The notes beneath the pieces were generated by a model. That model was not told where the DNA came from, did no database searches, and saw only the letters and a list, made by a program, of their open reading frames with translations. Shown piece after piece: positions 1-10,865 of a DNA stretch of 64,000 nucleotides. The DNA is from Gentiana macrophylla (Eukaryota; Streptophyta; Magnoliopsida; Gentianales; Gentianaceae): assembly GCA_026214975.1 (NCBI GenBank), contig JAOBSW010000634.1:1-64000 (forward strand). The letters are read 5' to 3'. The translations under genes were made by a program, and so were the position numbers. Each line of letters starts with the position of its first letter. Within the stretch, counting starts at the first letter, position 1.

Positions 1-640
1 TGGATGACATTTGAGCCAAACTCTCTAGCTACAGAACCAATCCGCGTGAATGTATCGCGTTAAGTAGGAAGTATGCAAGCGAGCAGTTGCTTACAGCTCC
101 GAGAAGTGCGCAGCGTCTCGATCGAGAGTTGGGGATAAGCTAAGGACAAAATTTGAAGGAATTTGAAACAGCGAAGCGGCCAAAAAAATCCATGAAACGA
201 GCATGCGATATACAAGAAGAGAAGAGGCGAGTCATGCGAAGGAGATTCTTCACTGTTGATTCACTCATAAAGTTCTGATCCCAAATAAAGAACGCCCTTG
301 AAAATGAAGATCAAGGGGTTTCACGAATGGCGTCGCCAAGGGAATGATGAAAACTCACTTATGATAGATCCACCCGGTAGTCTGTGACGCACTGATCAGG
401 CCTCATGCTTTGGATTGGCCGAAGCAGCTCCACTCACCCCGGAGAAAGGAAAAAATTGAGGATTAATCCGGACCTTCAAAAGGCGAAAAAAGAGAAGGTG
501 GGGACCAACAAATCTGCGATTTCCATGAAGATCACGGCCACATCATAGATGAATGTATCACTCACGAGAAGGATTGTCGACAAGATGATCGGGGATGGGG
601 AGTTGGATAAGTATAAAATACACAATGGAGAAACATAAAT
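1..640 (+). pseudogene. Tat gag, C-terminal remnant with zinc knuckle
   Basis: Gag forms the virus-like particle and binds the RNA. The only firm motif is a knuckle of the form C-x2-H-x4-H-x4-C at 515-556 (CDFHEDHGHIIDEC), which matches the unusual nucleocapsid finger of Tat elements. Upstream, many stops and frameshifts leave no ORF, and the reading frame changes several times. The assignment of 1-510 to gag rests on position and on weak resemblance only. The gene continues left of the window, so its start and capsid domain cannot be seen. Confidence 0.6.
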
Positions 641-1150
641 GATCGGGGACCTCGCGGTATCAAAATGAAATCAAGGTGATCATAGAAGAATTCCCCAACA
701 ATCACCTCATCAAAGTCGGATCAATACCATCAACATCGAGTCCTCACGGATCTGGAGCTAGAATGACCTCCATTATTCTAGCTACCACGATCAACCGCCC
801 GTGCCGAAAGAAAATCGATTTCTGGTGCAGTCGATCTGCTTAAATACTACTACGGCAATCACAGGGATCCCGTATCAAAGGAAATTTCGGATGGTCGTTT
901 CAACACCCCACCAATGGGCAAAATTTTATACCGATGAAGGAATTGGAATGGTCGTAAGTCACCCGGGACCTGCTAGACCATGTGACATGAATCGAAGTGA
1001 TGTTACGGCAAGAGGAATCTACAAAATGCCTCGGATCGAATCCTCGAAGTAGCTCCCGGCCGAGCCCGAATAGACACGGTCGAGGTGGCGGAGGCTCGAG
1101 ATGAGCGAATCTATCAAGAAAGCGATGGAGATCGACCGAGAGGAGAATAG
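641..1150 (+). pseudogene. Tat protease region remnant
   Basis: This stretch lies where the aspartic protease is expected, between the gag knuckle and RT. In the frame of 801-1052 the stretch VSTPHQWAKFYTDEGIGMV (about 892-950) resembles the conserved segment after the protease core of Tat polyproteins (VVST-H-KFPT-GIG-V). The catalytic D-S/T-G itself was not found in any frame, so the protease is dead or unreadable. The rest is stop-ridden, and the boundaries are approximate. Confidence 0.5.
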
Positions 1151-1289
1151 AGGTGAAAAAGTCGTTTGCTAAACACTTCAAGTCGAGAGCGAGTCCGATT
1201 TCACGGCACATGATGAATTAATTGAGGTAATCATAAATGAGAAATATCTGATCGAGAAAGTGATGATAGGCGGGCAAATGGAAGAAAAA

Positions 1290-2190
1290 GAAAGAGAGGA
1301 GGCGATAGCAATGCTCGGGGAAAAATTGGATGTGTTTCGGCAGGTAGTCACGGACATAAGAGAAGTAGAACTGAAGTCGCCTGCATCACTTGAATGTAGA
1401 CCCACGTTTCAAACCCATACTGACAAAAGCCGCCAATTTTCTAAGGAAAATGAGAAGCGATTAAGATAGAGGTGAGCAAGCTAGTCGAGCGGGGATCGAT
1501 CAAGAACTCAATACCCGACCTAGCTTGCCAATATGGTGATGGTTAAGAAGCATAATGGGAAATGGTGCATGTCGCGTAGATTTTACCGACCTAAACAAAG
1601 CTTGCCCGAAGGACCCTACAAGCGCGCGGATCGGCAGGATCGTCGAGCGAATAGCCGGGTTCGAAATCTTGAGTTTTCTAGAGCGCGTACTCGGATGTCA
1701 CCAAGTAAGGATGGCGGTGAGGAGAAAGAGATGACCGCTTTCGAGGCGGCGAGGCGGAATGTTTTATTATGAGATGATGCCCCCGGTTTGAAGAGCGCGG
1801 ATCCACTTACCAAAGAATGGTCAACAAGGTTTTCGGTTCCCAAATCAGGCGAGAATATGAAGCGCGTACATCGGCGATATGGTTGTCAAATCTGCCTGAA
1901 CCGATCATCTGGCGGACCTGCAGGAGACTTTCGACAACGTCAAGATGCATTCTATGAAGCTGAATCCTGTGAAATGTACTTTCAGTTTTCAAGCCGGCAA
2001 GTTCCTGGGCTTCATGGTCACCTAAAGAGGAATCGAAGCAAATCCAGAAAAAATTCAAGCCCTGGAAAATATGAAGGAGCCCACTTGTGTGAAAGAGGTT
2101 CAGAGACTAAATGAAAGGATCATAGCTCTGGGAAGATTCGTCTCAAAATCTACTGACAAATGTCTCCCGTTTTTCAAGATTCTCAAAGGA
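1290..2190 (+). pseudogene. Tat reverse transcriptase, frameshifted
   Basis: RT copies element RNA into DNA inside the particle. Motifs can be followed across three frames: a DVF...LNVDPRFKP-like entry (about 1330-1425), IKIEVSKL-ERGSIKN, then MVKKHNGKW (1539) and VDFTDLNKACPKDP (about 1575-1620), which is diagnostic for gypsy RT. FE-LSFLERVLG-HQ follows, then MMPPGLKSA where the family has MPFGLKNA, and a degraded position for the catalytic YxDD near 1860-1890. The thumb reads FLGFMVT-RGIEANPEKIQALENMKEPT (about 2005-2085). At least six frameshifts or stops make it non-functional. Confidence 0.8.
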
Positions 2191-2690
2191 ACAAGAATTT
2201 TGAATGGACCGAGGAATGCTCGCAGGCCTTCAGAGCCATCAAGACTTATTTGGCAAGCCCCCATGTTGTCAGTCCCGTACTAGGGGACGAAATTTTTCTT
2301 TATTTGGTGGCCTCGGACCGGGCCGTTGCAGATGTACTTGTCAAGGAGGACGGGGCCCTCCAAAAACCCGTTTACTAGGTTTCAAAAGCACTCAGTCCCG
2401 TTGAGAGCCGTTACCTAAAAACAGAAAAATAGGCTTACTCGCTCGTCATAGCAGCCCTAAAATTAAGGGCTTACTTTTCTCACACACGATCGCCGTACTG
2501 ACAAATGGTCCACTACGACAGCTGCTGCACAAGCCAGACCTATCATGTCATTTGCTACGATGGGCTATCGATTTAACGGTCGTCATCCGATCACGAGCCG
2601 AAAAGCGATCAAGGCTCAATCTCTCGGCGGACTTCATAGTCGAAACATGCTTCAATGAGGAAGAATCCGCCGGATAGCCTAGCTCACGAG
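2191..2690 (+). pseudogene. Tat RNase H domain 1, broken
   Basis: RNase H removes the RNA strand during reverse transcription. FEWTEECSQAFRAIKTYLASP (about 2199-2261) and a LYLVASD segment are standard for the connection and RNase H entry of Tat pol. After a stop at 2377-2379 the similarity goes on through VSKAL-PVESRY, LIAALKLRAYF, LRQLLHKPDL, RWAIDL and NLSADFIVE (to about 2685). The acidic catalytic residues are only partly preserved: D in VASDRA and D in SADFIVE can be seen. Three or more frame changes occur. Confidence 0.75.
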
Positions 2691-2754
2691 CATCGGCGAA
2701 TTAAATACCCAGCGGTGGTAGCGCGCCAAAGGCCTAGTCCTTTGTTGGCAAAAA

Positions 2755-3150
2755 TATCAGCAGACGCGAGCGAAATGGCTATGGGCCGAATAATACTCTT
2801 GGGCGGGTTCGTCTAAAGAGATTGAGAAGGCCTTAAGATTTAACTTCATGGCTTCCAACAACCAAGCCGAATATGATGCGGTCATAGCCGGGTTAGGCGC
2901 CAAGGCAATGAACATTGAAGTGGAATTTTTTGCGACTCAAAGGTAATAGTATGCGGATCAATGGTACCTTGAAGCAAGAGGCGAAGTATTAAAGCGATAT
3001 CTTAATCTCGTCAAGAAACTAAGAAGCAACTTCAAGTACTTAGTTTCAGAACATACCATGTGAACGGAATGAACGAGCGGACTATCTGTCCAAGCTAATC
3101 TCCAAATATAAGTTCAGCAACCCCTCGGTCATGTTTGAATACCTCAAATA
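2755..3150 (+). pseudogene. Second RNase H (archaeal-type aRNH) of Tat pol, broken
   Basis: A second RNase H between the ordinary RNase H and integrase is a hallmark of Tat/Ogre elements. LRFNFMASNNQAEYDAVIAGL (about 2833-2895) carries the conserved N-N-x-A-E-Y core with the catalytic Glu. After a break, EARGEVLKRYL-LVKKLRSNFKY and RADYLSKL follow (about 2970-3100), matching the usual E-R-YL-V and N-ADALSKLAS end. The stop near 2947 and frameshifts inactivate it. The lineage argument for Tat depends largely on this domain. Confidence 0.75.
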
Positions 3151-3594
3151 GCCAGCCGTATGTCGGGCCGAGATATTGGATATTCAACCATCGATCTCGT
3201 GTTGGATAGACGAAATTAAAGCATATATAGAAAATGGAACATTACCAGAAGACACCAAGGAGGCCCAAGCCTTAAAGAAAAGAGCGGCGTGCTATAAGAT
3301 CTTGAATGGAATTCTATATCGAAGATCTTTTTCAAAGCCGCTACAAAGCTGCGTCCGACCGGAGAGGTACAAAGAATATTGATAGAGCTACATGAGGGGA
3401 TATCGGAGGCCACCCTTCACAGCCGCACTCTAGCTGAAAGCTTTATTAGCGAGGATATTATTCGCCAAAATTGGCGAAGGCATTTGAAAGGTACACCAAA
3501 TATCCAATATCGGGCCGAGATATTGGATATTCAACCATCGATCTCGTGTTGGATAGACGAAATTAAAGCATATATAGAAAATTGACATCCTAAG
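3151..3594 (+). pseudogene. Tat integrase N-terminal part, truncated by copia-1
   Basis: After a linker segment (IDEIKAYIENGTLPED..., 3176 onward) comes a recognisable RRSFSKPL-CV region, then the zinc-binding entry LHEGISEATLHSRTLAE (about 3384-3433) and RGYY-PKLAKAFERYTKYP (about 3450-3505), where the family reads GYYWP-K-A--Y-KKC--C. The HHCC finger is not complete: the second cysteine region is missing because an out-of-place copy of the linker segment (3511-3582) replaces it immediately before the copia-1 insertion. The catalytic core resumes at 17521. Confidence 0.7.
3164..3235 (+). repeat. 72-bp direct repeat, copy 1 (copy 2 at 3511-3582)
   Basis: Bases 3164-3235 and 3511-3582 are identical as far as I can read them, 347 bp apart. 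Copy 1 sits at its natural place in the RNase H-integrase linker. Copy 2 replaces the integrase zinc-finger end directly before the copia-1 left LTR. It looks like a local duplication or an assembly artefact at the insertion edge. Confidence 0.85.
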
Positions 3595-5274
3595 TGTTGG
3601 ACTTATTTTTATGTTTTAGTGATGAGTGCCAGACTAGCTATTATAGAGCAAAGGCAAAAGATGTCTAGATCAAATGTATAGGTTTATTAGAGTTTGATCC
3701 TTGTATAGGTTTGATCAAACAAGCCTTTGTAAAGGTCGGTGACTTACATCGTGGACTAGTATAGATCGATGAGGGTAGCGGTGTCGAGTAGACTAATCGA
3801 GGAACTGTTGAAGGCGAAAGTGTGAGGCTCAAACTCGGTTATTGAAGGCTAAGGGATCAAACTTAGTAGTTAAAGTCAAGGATATGGAATCGAATTTAGG
3901 GGAAGTGCATGATGACCTAAAGCGATTACATATGCCTTGTAATACAAGGTCTAAGTTCCACAAGTTAAGTGGTGATTGGAACTTAGTTAAGTTCAAAAAA
4001 GTGTAATCTAACTTCATAAATAAAAGTTAGATAAAAGGCAGTTAATTTGAAGTGTTTTAAAACACGAGCAAAATAAGGATCAGCCTACTGATGTGTCTAT
4101 CAGCAGACTTATATTCTAAGGAATCTGCTGGACACATATTTCGACTTGATCAAAGGTTACATTGGAAGATTACAAGGAAAAGGACAGCTAACAACCTCTG
4201 ATTTTATAAAACAAATCAATGGTTAAGATTAAAGGGACGTTGGAAAGAAACAGAGGATTATCCAATGGATACAAGTCAAAAGGTGGACAGACTGTATACT
4301 GTCAAAAAGCATTCTGACAGTGTCAGTACTATGAATAGTGACAAAAGGCAAGTCAAATAGGACAAATCTGAAACGGCTATGTTTGAATTTCAAACATAAG
4401 TCACAAGGACTCCTACCTATAAATAGAGGACTCCTAATTCAGATACAAGTGATGAATTTTAAGGATCTATCTTGAGAAATCAGAATTAAAACTGATCAAA
4501 ACACCCTGTTGAACCTACTAAGCAAAAGCTATTGATCCAGTATATTTCTTCAAGTGTATTCTGCATTCAAGCTACATCAAGTTTACACACTTGAAGTCTT
4601 CAAGCTGCTGATCATATCATCCTGATCAAGCTGCTGAAAGCTGAATCACTTTCTTGATTCAATCTTTCTTTTACAAGAATCTACTGAGGACGGTGAAGCA
4701 TCTTTGGGTGTGAAAGACTGTTGTTTGTGGTGGAGTTGGTGAAGAGGCAATCCTACCCTTCAAGGACAGTGGAAGACTTTGGGCGACAATCTACTGTTCC
4801 AAGTGTTCGGTTTGTGAAGCCATAGTTATTGGTGAAGGACAAGCAACTTAGGGATTTTGTAACTTCTATCTCGTGAGTCTCTATTGAATTACCTCCAACA
4901 TCACGGAGAAAGAGTGGGTGTGATTACACCACCTGGAACCACTATAAAATCTGCCTACTTACTTTCTGCACTTAGTATAACTTGCACATCAATCTACTGA
5001 ATCTAGCAACTAAATTCACACACATACACTACTGAGTATCTAATACTTGGTATCATATTTAACAACAAGTAACAAGGCTTTATTTTTTATATATTCCGCT
5101 GCACAAATTCAGTAATTTCAATAGTCATTGAGACTCTTGAAGGTCGTGGACTCTTGAAGTATCGGCAGTTCTTTGAAGTTCTTTGAGTTTGTTAACTCCA
5201 AAAAGTTTTAAGTGTTAAGTTTATTCACCCCCCCCCCCTCTAAACTTAACAAAAGCCTTTGCAAGGGACCAACA
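3595..5274 (+). repeat. copia-1 5' LTR
   Basis: This LTR is 1680 bp and begins TG and ends CA. A TATAAATA box lies at 4418-4425 and a perfect dyad at 4378-4398. A C-tract (about 5228-5238) precedes the conserved end CTCTAAACTTAAC. Differences from the 3' LTR cluster strongly on CAG/CTG sites. Confidence 0.93.
4378..4425 (+). promoter_or_regulatory. copia-1 5' LTR promoter: dyad plus TATA box
   Basis: Ten-base arms TATGTTTGAA and TTCAAACATA (4378-4387, 4389-4398) are separated by one base. TATAAATA starts 20 bases further on. The same arrangement is in the 3' LTR (16600-16646), and a covarying version is in copia-2. Confidence 0.7.
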
Positions 5275-5276
5275 AT

Positions 5277-5288
5277 TGGTATCAGAGC
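5277..5288 (+). other. copia-1 primer binding site (tRNA-iMet type)
   Basis: TGGTATCAGAGC begins two bases after the LTR end. It is the usual plant copia sequence complementary to the initiator methionine tRNA 3' end, where minus-strand synthesis starts. Confidence 0.92.
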
Positions 5289-5379
5289 AGTGCTTCTGTT
5301 CTGAAGTAATCCTACTTCTTGTGCTTGTGAAAATACTTTGAAAACTCTTTCAAGTTACTGATTTTCAAAGCTTTGCATC

Positions 5380-7673
5380 ATGGATAACAACCAGTATGCT
5401 ATAACAATGTTGATGTGTTCCTTAGATCGTTTTGATGAGTATAAACATCGTATGCAGGCTTATCTAGCTGCAACACATGATGAAATGATGGATGTGCTGA
5501 CAGATGGACCATTAAATATCACCAAGTCAATCACAGTGGGAGATGAGACACAGTACATTCCAAAGCCCAAGAAGGAATGGACTGCTGATGATAGAAAAAG
5601 AGCAAACCTCAACAATATTGATATTGATATTATTTACAGAACCTTGGATAGCAATATGTATATGAAGGTGAAAGATTGCAAGACTGCAAAGGAACTTTGG
5701 GATAAGTTGCAGTTAATCTGTGAAGGCACTGATGCAATCAAGAAGAATAAAATCAGTGTGGCAAAGAAGAAGTTCCAAAAGTTCAAAATGAACCAAATGA
5801 GACCATTGAACAAATGGAGTCTAGATTCAATGCTATCATGGATGAACTCACCCTGCTGAATGTTAAAACACAAAAGAAGAAATCAATTCAAAAATCTTGG
5901 AAGCCTTACCTGCCAAAGAAGTTTGAAAATGAAGGTGACAGCAATAGAAGAAATGAGGAGTTTGCATGAAGAAGATACCTTCAAATTATTCTCAGATCTT
6001 AAAGCTTATGAATTCAGCAAGAAATTGGTTCCTACCACTGAAAAGGAAGAACCAAAAACCAACTGCATTGCCTTATGCACATCAAGAAGAGACATCGGGG
6101 AACTCAAGATGATCTCTTGGATGAGATGCAAGAAGCGATTGCCCTCTTGAGCAAGAAAATCGAGAATGATGAAGACTGGAAAGGGCTCTCCAAGAAATTT
6201 CACAAAGAGACCTAGTGAAAGGAAGAAGGAAGAGCCAAAGAAAGACAATGATTATTTGTGCTTTTAGTGCAAGAAACCAGGACACTTCAAACCTGACTGT
6301 CCTGAGTTAAAACAAAATAAGGAACCTGATTATCTTTGCTTCAATTGCAAGAAGCTGGACATTTTAGACCAGATTGTCGGACTCTTGAAGACCAAAAGTC
6401 AACAAAGAATACATGGCAAGAAAGCTATGGTTCTTTGAAGATGAATCGAGGGTATGAAGTGGAATCGAGAAAAAGGAAATGAATCGATGACCTTTGCACT
6501 TATTCTTGATATGGATGATTATGCTTTGATGGCAAATATGGATGAGACAGAGGAGGTATATAACATTGTATCTATAAACACTCCTTTGGAAGTGATTGTG
6601 AATCAATCTGTGGTTCAAATCCCAAAAATTCTGACAATGAAGAGACTTTGGATGTCATCCTTAATCAGTGAGGATAATACAATCTGGTTATGAGATTGTG
6701 AAGGCTGAAAAAGAAGCTCTTCAAATAGAAGTTGAGAGTTTGAATGCTAAATTAAGAATTCTCAAGGGTAAGGAAAAAGAAGTTGGAAAGAATCAGCATA
6801 AGTCTGTTGTACATTCAGTAGCAGCTGAATCTGCTGAACAATCTTCTTCCTCCATTGTATTTAAATATGGAAAGCCTTATGGTGATAGAACAGGGCTTGG
6901 ATTTGGAACTCAACAATCCAACAAGAGTGGATCCGACAAGGTTCTTGAACCTAGTACGAAGGTGGTCCTAAGTTTGTACTGCACAAGATCCATCTCCCAA
7001 AAGGGTTCTTTGAGGCGGTGAAAGCCCTCTTGAGAAAGCTTCAAGGAAGCAAAATCGAGAAGTCAAAAGCGTCAACGACTCTAATAAGAATAAATCTAAA
7101 AATAGGGTGATGTACCTTACAGACTTCTTGATAGCGGACACTGCTACCAAGTCTCTTTGGACCACAAAAAGGTAAAGGTCGAAATATTCCAAGGATAAGA
7201 ATCCTAAACCTAAAAATGTTAATCATTCTAGGGATACTTATCTCGGGGAAAGGTAGATTGTTCCCTCTGCGATGATGATTGGAATATTCTGCACACCTCT
7301 TGCTAAGCAGAAGCATAACCATGCTGATAGGGTAAAACCTAAGCAATGGAATCAGCAGAGGAATTATACACGACCTCAGCAGAGACCTCAGCAGACTCCG
7401 TATTACAGAGATGTTCCTAACCGACAGCAATCCAATGGTTATGCTAATGCTTCTAACAACATAAATCACTTCAAACAGCATTACATACCAAAAGGCCAGA
7501 AGACATATGTGAATCCTACACAACCAATTATTAGACCTTATGGATGTGTAGAATACATGTATGAACAAAAGTATGATACCTTTCAAAGAAGACCTTATGG
7601 GAACTTGCCAAGGGTCATGCTTTCCACTGACCATTATGGACCCAAACAGGTTTGGGTACCTAAAATGCATTAA
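5380..7673 (+). pseudogene. copia-1 gag, frameshifted
   Basis: The start at 5380 (MDNNQYA..., 105 bases after the LTR) matches copia-2 gag. The first 160 codons are open: SLDRFDEYKHRMQAYLAATHDEMMDVL, then YIPKPK-EW--DDRKRANLN, then MYMKVKDCKTAKELWDKL, the retrotransposon gag (UBN2-like) fold. Frame is lost near 5795, and similarity continues as MKVTAIEEMRSLHEEDTFKLFSDLKAYEF. Two CCHC knuckles follow at about 6258-6299 and 6340-6383; the first has a TAG inside and the second is frameshifted. A coiled segment (6700-6790), a basic region (7272 on) and the junction WVPKMH then stop TAA (7671-7673) end it. Compared with copia-2, many breaks coincide with CAG/CTG sites. Confidence 0.85.
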
Positions 7674-8040
7674 CTTTGTTTTGTAGGGTGTGCGGTACTT
7701 TGGCGGTGGATGTTCGGACATATGACAAAGAATAAGCAACATTTGTCAAGCTATATGGCAAAGGATGGTCAAGAGTAAATTTTGGCAACAAGAACACACC
7801 GGGATACATACGAGGATATGGCTGCTTTGGTGAGAAATGGATTAACAATCGGGAATGTTGCATATGTGGAAGGAATTTGGACTACAACCCTCCGAGAGCA
7901 GTCGGGTTACGTGACATGGGATACAAGGTCACTTTTGACAAAGGCACTTGTATTGTCATAAGTGAAAGAGGTGATCAAGTTGTGTTGGTGGAAGAAGACA
8001 ACAAAACATGTATGTTGTGGACTAGTCCACTCTTGTTCGA
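7674..8040 (+). pseudogene. copia-1 protease, broken
   Basis: The aspartic protease cleaves the polyprotein. The region right after the gag stop should read L-D-S-G-C-S-x-H-M-T. The sequence gives CTTTGG-CGGTGG-ATGTTC-GGACATATGAC (7700-7725), with GGCS and GHMT in different frames. The three disturbed positions are each where a CAG or CTG would restore the motif, so the catalytic Asp may be intact in the real genome. Downstream, NGLTIGNVAYVEG matches the protease C-terminal part of copia-2. The gag stop just before it is conserved in copia-2. Confidence 0.7.
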
Positions 8041-9200
8041 GACATGCTGATTGTGCATACCAAGTCGAGAACTAAATTGGTTATGGCATAAGAAGTTGAA
8101 TCATTTAAATTTTGATGATATCAATCGGTTGGTGAAGAAGAAAGCGGTGATTGGTTTACACGAGATCACATTCAAAAGGATGCTATATGTGATGCACATC
8201 GGCAAGGTAAGCAGACAAAATCAAGCTTCAAGTCAAAAACTAAGCAATCAACTAAAAGAGTTTTGGAGTGATGCACATGGATCTATTTGGACCAGTAACA
8301 CCAACAAGGGTTACATGAAAGAAGTACACCTTAGTGGTTGTGGATGATTATTCAAGATTCACTTGGGTGATATTTATGAACAAGAAAAGTGAAACACTTC
8401 AAAAGATGCTGAACTTTTGAAGAGATTACGAGAATGAGAAAGGTTTGTGAAGTGAAGATAAGATAAGATCGGATAAAGTCTTGAATTTCTCAAAAAAGTT
8501 ATAAGAGAATATTGTGAACAGAGTAGTGTACTACAACAACTTGCTGCTGCTGGTACACCTCAGCAAAATGGGGTTGCTGAAAGAAGAAACAGGACATTAA
8601 AAGAAGCAGGAAGAACTATGATTTGTGAAGCATTGCTACCAGAAAGATATTGGGTTGAAGCAGTCAATACAGCATGCTATACACAAAACAGAACCTCAGT
8701 GAACAAGAAGCTGCTGAAGACACCTTATGAAATTTGGAATGGAAGGAAACCTAATATATCCTATTTCCATCCATTTGGAAGCAAATGTTTTATCTTGAAT
8801 CACAAGGAACAATTGAAGACATTCCAACCAAACAGATGAAGGAATTTTCTTGGGATATTCTTCTGTCAGCAAGGCATTCAGGGTACTGAACTAAAGGTCA
8901 TTGAAACATGAAGAGACAATACATGTTGTGTTTGATGAACCTAAGTTCACTGGTATGGAAGATGAAACTTGTGAACCTGTTGAGATTCTACAAGTCACTG
9001 ATCCAGATTGTGTTGAAGTTTTGGAGAGGTTTAATGACTTAAAAGTTTCTGATTCTGCCCCGGCTATCACCCTACTAGTGACATTACTGATGCAACAACT
9101 GAGGCAGTTCAAGGATCTACTGGACCACCTGTTGAAGAAACAACAGACCCTACAGAAGATGAGGTTCCTGAAAGTCAATCTAACCAGAATCCACAATGGT
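8041..9200 (+). pseudogene. copia-1 integrase, frameshifted
   Basis: Integrase inserts the cDNA. The pre-integrase finger reads LNWLWHKKLNHLNFDDINRLVKKKAV (from 8069), with the HHCC finger partly readable. The core has DLFGPVTPT (about 8280, first catalytic Asp, second frame), VVDDYSRFTWVIFMNKKSETL, IRSDKVLNF (second Asp), and GTPQQNGVAERRNRTLKEA (about 8555-8610, catalytic Glu). The part 8618-8839 is open and ends PNISYFHPFGSKCFILNHKEQLKTFQPN. The C-terminal tail to about 9200 is acidic and poorly conserved. Several frameshifts break it. No chromodomain is seen, as expected for copia. Confidence 0.8.
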
Positions 9201-9276
9201 TAATAGATCACCCCTCTTGAACAAGTTATTGGCAACATACTGACAAGGTGTAAGGACTAGAAGACAATTAGAAGCA

Positions 9277-10180
9277 ATGTTTACATGCTTTCTATCTCAA
9301 ATGGAACCTAAAGTTGTTGAAGAAGCAATTTCAGATCCAGATTGGATAATTGCTATGCAAGAAGAGTTAAATGAATTTGAAAGAAATCAAGTTTGGACAC
9401 TAGTGGAAAGGCCTAATCATGCAAATATAATTGGTACAAAATGGGTATATAGAAACAAATTGGATGAATCTGGTACCATTGTGAGGAATAAGGCCAGACT
9501 AGTAGCAAAAGGCTATTCTCAAGCAGAAGGAATAGGCTTTGATGAAACATATGCCCCTGTTGCAAGATTGGAAGCTATCAGATTATTTTTGGCATATGCA
9601 TCTTATAAAAACTTCAAAGTATATCAGATGGATGTCAAGAGTGCATTTTTGAATGGCATTCTGGAAGAGGAGGTCTATGTTCAGCAACCTCCTGGATTTG
9701 AAGTTAAGGACCAAGAAGATAAAGTGTACAGACTCAACAAAGCACTTTATGGTTTGAAACGAGCACCAAGAGCATGGTATGAGACTTTATCTCAATTCTT
9801 GATGGACAATGGTTTTACATAAGGCACCATTGACAAGACTCTTTTCAGAATCAATGAAGGGAACAGCACCCTACTGGTACAGATTTATGTTGATGACATA
9901 ATCTTTGGTTCTGAAAATGAATTGCTATGTGAGAAGTTTGCAAATCTAATGAAGAGCAAATTCCAAATGAGTATGATGGGAGAAATGAACTACTTTTTGG
10001 GATTGCAAGTCAAACAGATGAAAGATGGAATCTTCATTCATCAAACCAAGTATACCAAGGAGCTACTGAAGAAATTTGGTATGGAAAACAACACCAAGGT
10101 ATCAACTCCTATGAGTACAAATATTAGATTGGATGAAGACAAAGAAGGCAAAGATGTTGATCAGACTTTGTATAGAAGGA
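9277..10180 (+). pseudogene. copia-1 reverse transcriptase, nearly open but with stops
   Basis: The first 181 codons (9277-9822) are open and typical: [87 protein letters not shown] and [20 protein letters not shown] at 9820-9822 truncates it. The same domain continues with [15 protein letters not shown] (about 9878-9920, catalytic Y-V-D-D present) and SKFQMSMMGEMNYFLGLQVKQM. The wording of this last segment is that of Sireviruses. Copia-2 has the same protein with about 90% visible identity. Confidence 0.88.
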
Positions 10181-10820
10181 TGATAGGCGATCTCTTTGCA
10201 CCTTCTTGCCGTGTGGACTGATATATCCTTTGTTGTAGGTGTTTGTGCAAGATTTCAATCAAAACCTAAAAAAAGTCATTTAGGTGTAGACAAAAGGATT
10301 CTCAAGTATCTAAAAGAGACTTTGGGAGTAGGAATATGGTACTCAAAAGATGGAAGCTTCAAGGTCATATCCTACTCGGATTACGATTATCTTTGGATGT
10401 AAGATTGATAGAAAAATCGCCATAGGAACTCGTGAGTTAATGGGAAATAGATTTGGTTTCTGGTTTAGCAAAAGCAATTCAATATCAACTTCCACTTCTT
10501 GAAAATTGAGTACATTCTTTGCGAGGAAGTTCTTTGTGCAAAAAAATCGTGGCTAAGACAACAATTAAGGGATTATGGAATTGAAGAGAGAAATTCCAAT
10601 TATGTGTGACAACACAAATGCAATTACAATCACAGAAAATCTGTTTTCACTCAAGAACCAAGCATATTGATGTGATACATCACTTTATAAGGGATCATGT
10701 TGAAAGAAAGATGTGGTGGTTCTTTATATCCCCACTTTGAAGATCAACTTTGATATTTTCACTAAACCCTTTGGATAGTGAAAGATTTGCTAAACTAAGG
10801 ATTTGAACTTGGAATTATAA
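10181..10820 (+). pseudogene. copia-1 RNase H, broken
   Basis: DISFVVGVCARFQSKPKKSHLG...ILKYLKETLGVGIWYSKDGSFKVISYSDYDY (about 10211-10395) is the standard entry of copia RNase H. The active-site YSDSDY reads YSDYDY here. Frames change after 10400, but GTRELMGNRFGFWFSKSNSISTSTS, LRQQLRDYGIEE, HHFIRDHVE and PLDSERFAKLR-ELGI analogues can be followed against copia-2. Stops and shifts after 10402 inactivate it. Confidence 0.78.
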
Positions 10821-10865
10821 AAGTTGGTGATATAGTTTTATTCAAAGAGTGTCTTTGGAATTCAC

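Noticed and set aside
5276..5289. tRNA gene fragment near the primer site
   Set aside because: Only the 12-base complement of a tRNA 3' end is present. That is a retrotransposon primer site, not a tRNA gene.
7041..7742. A 233-codon minus-strand ORF
   Set aside because: It lies opposite copia-1 gag, whose basic C-terminal region matches copia-2 on the plus strand. The minus frame is only a shadow.
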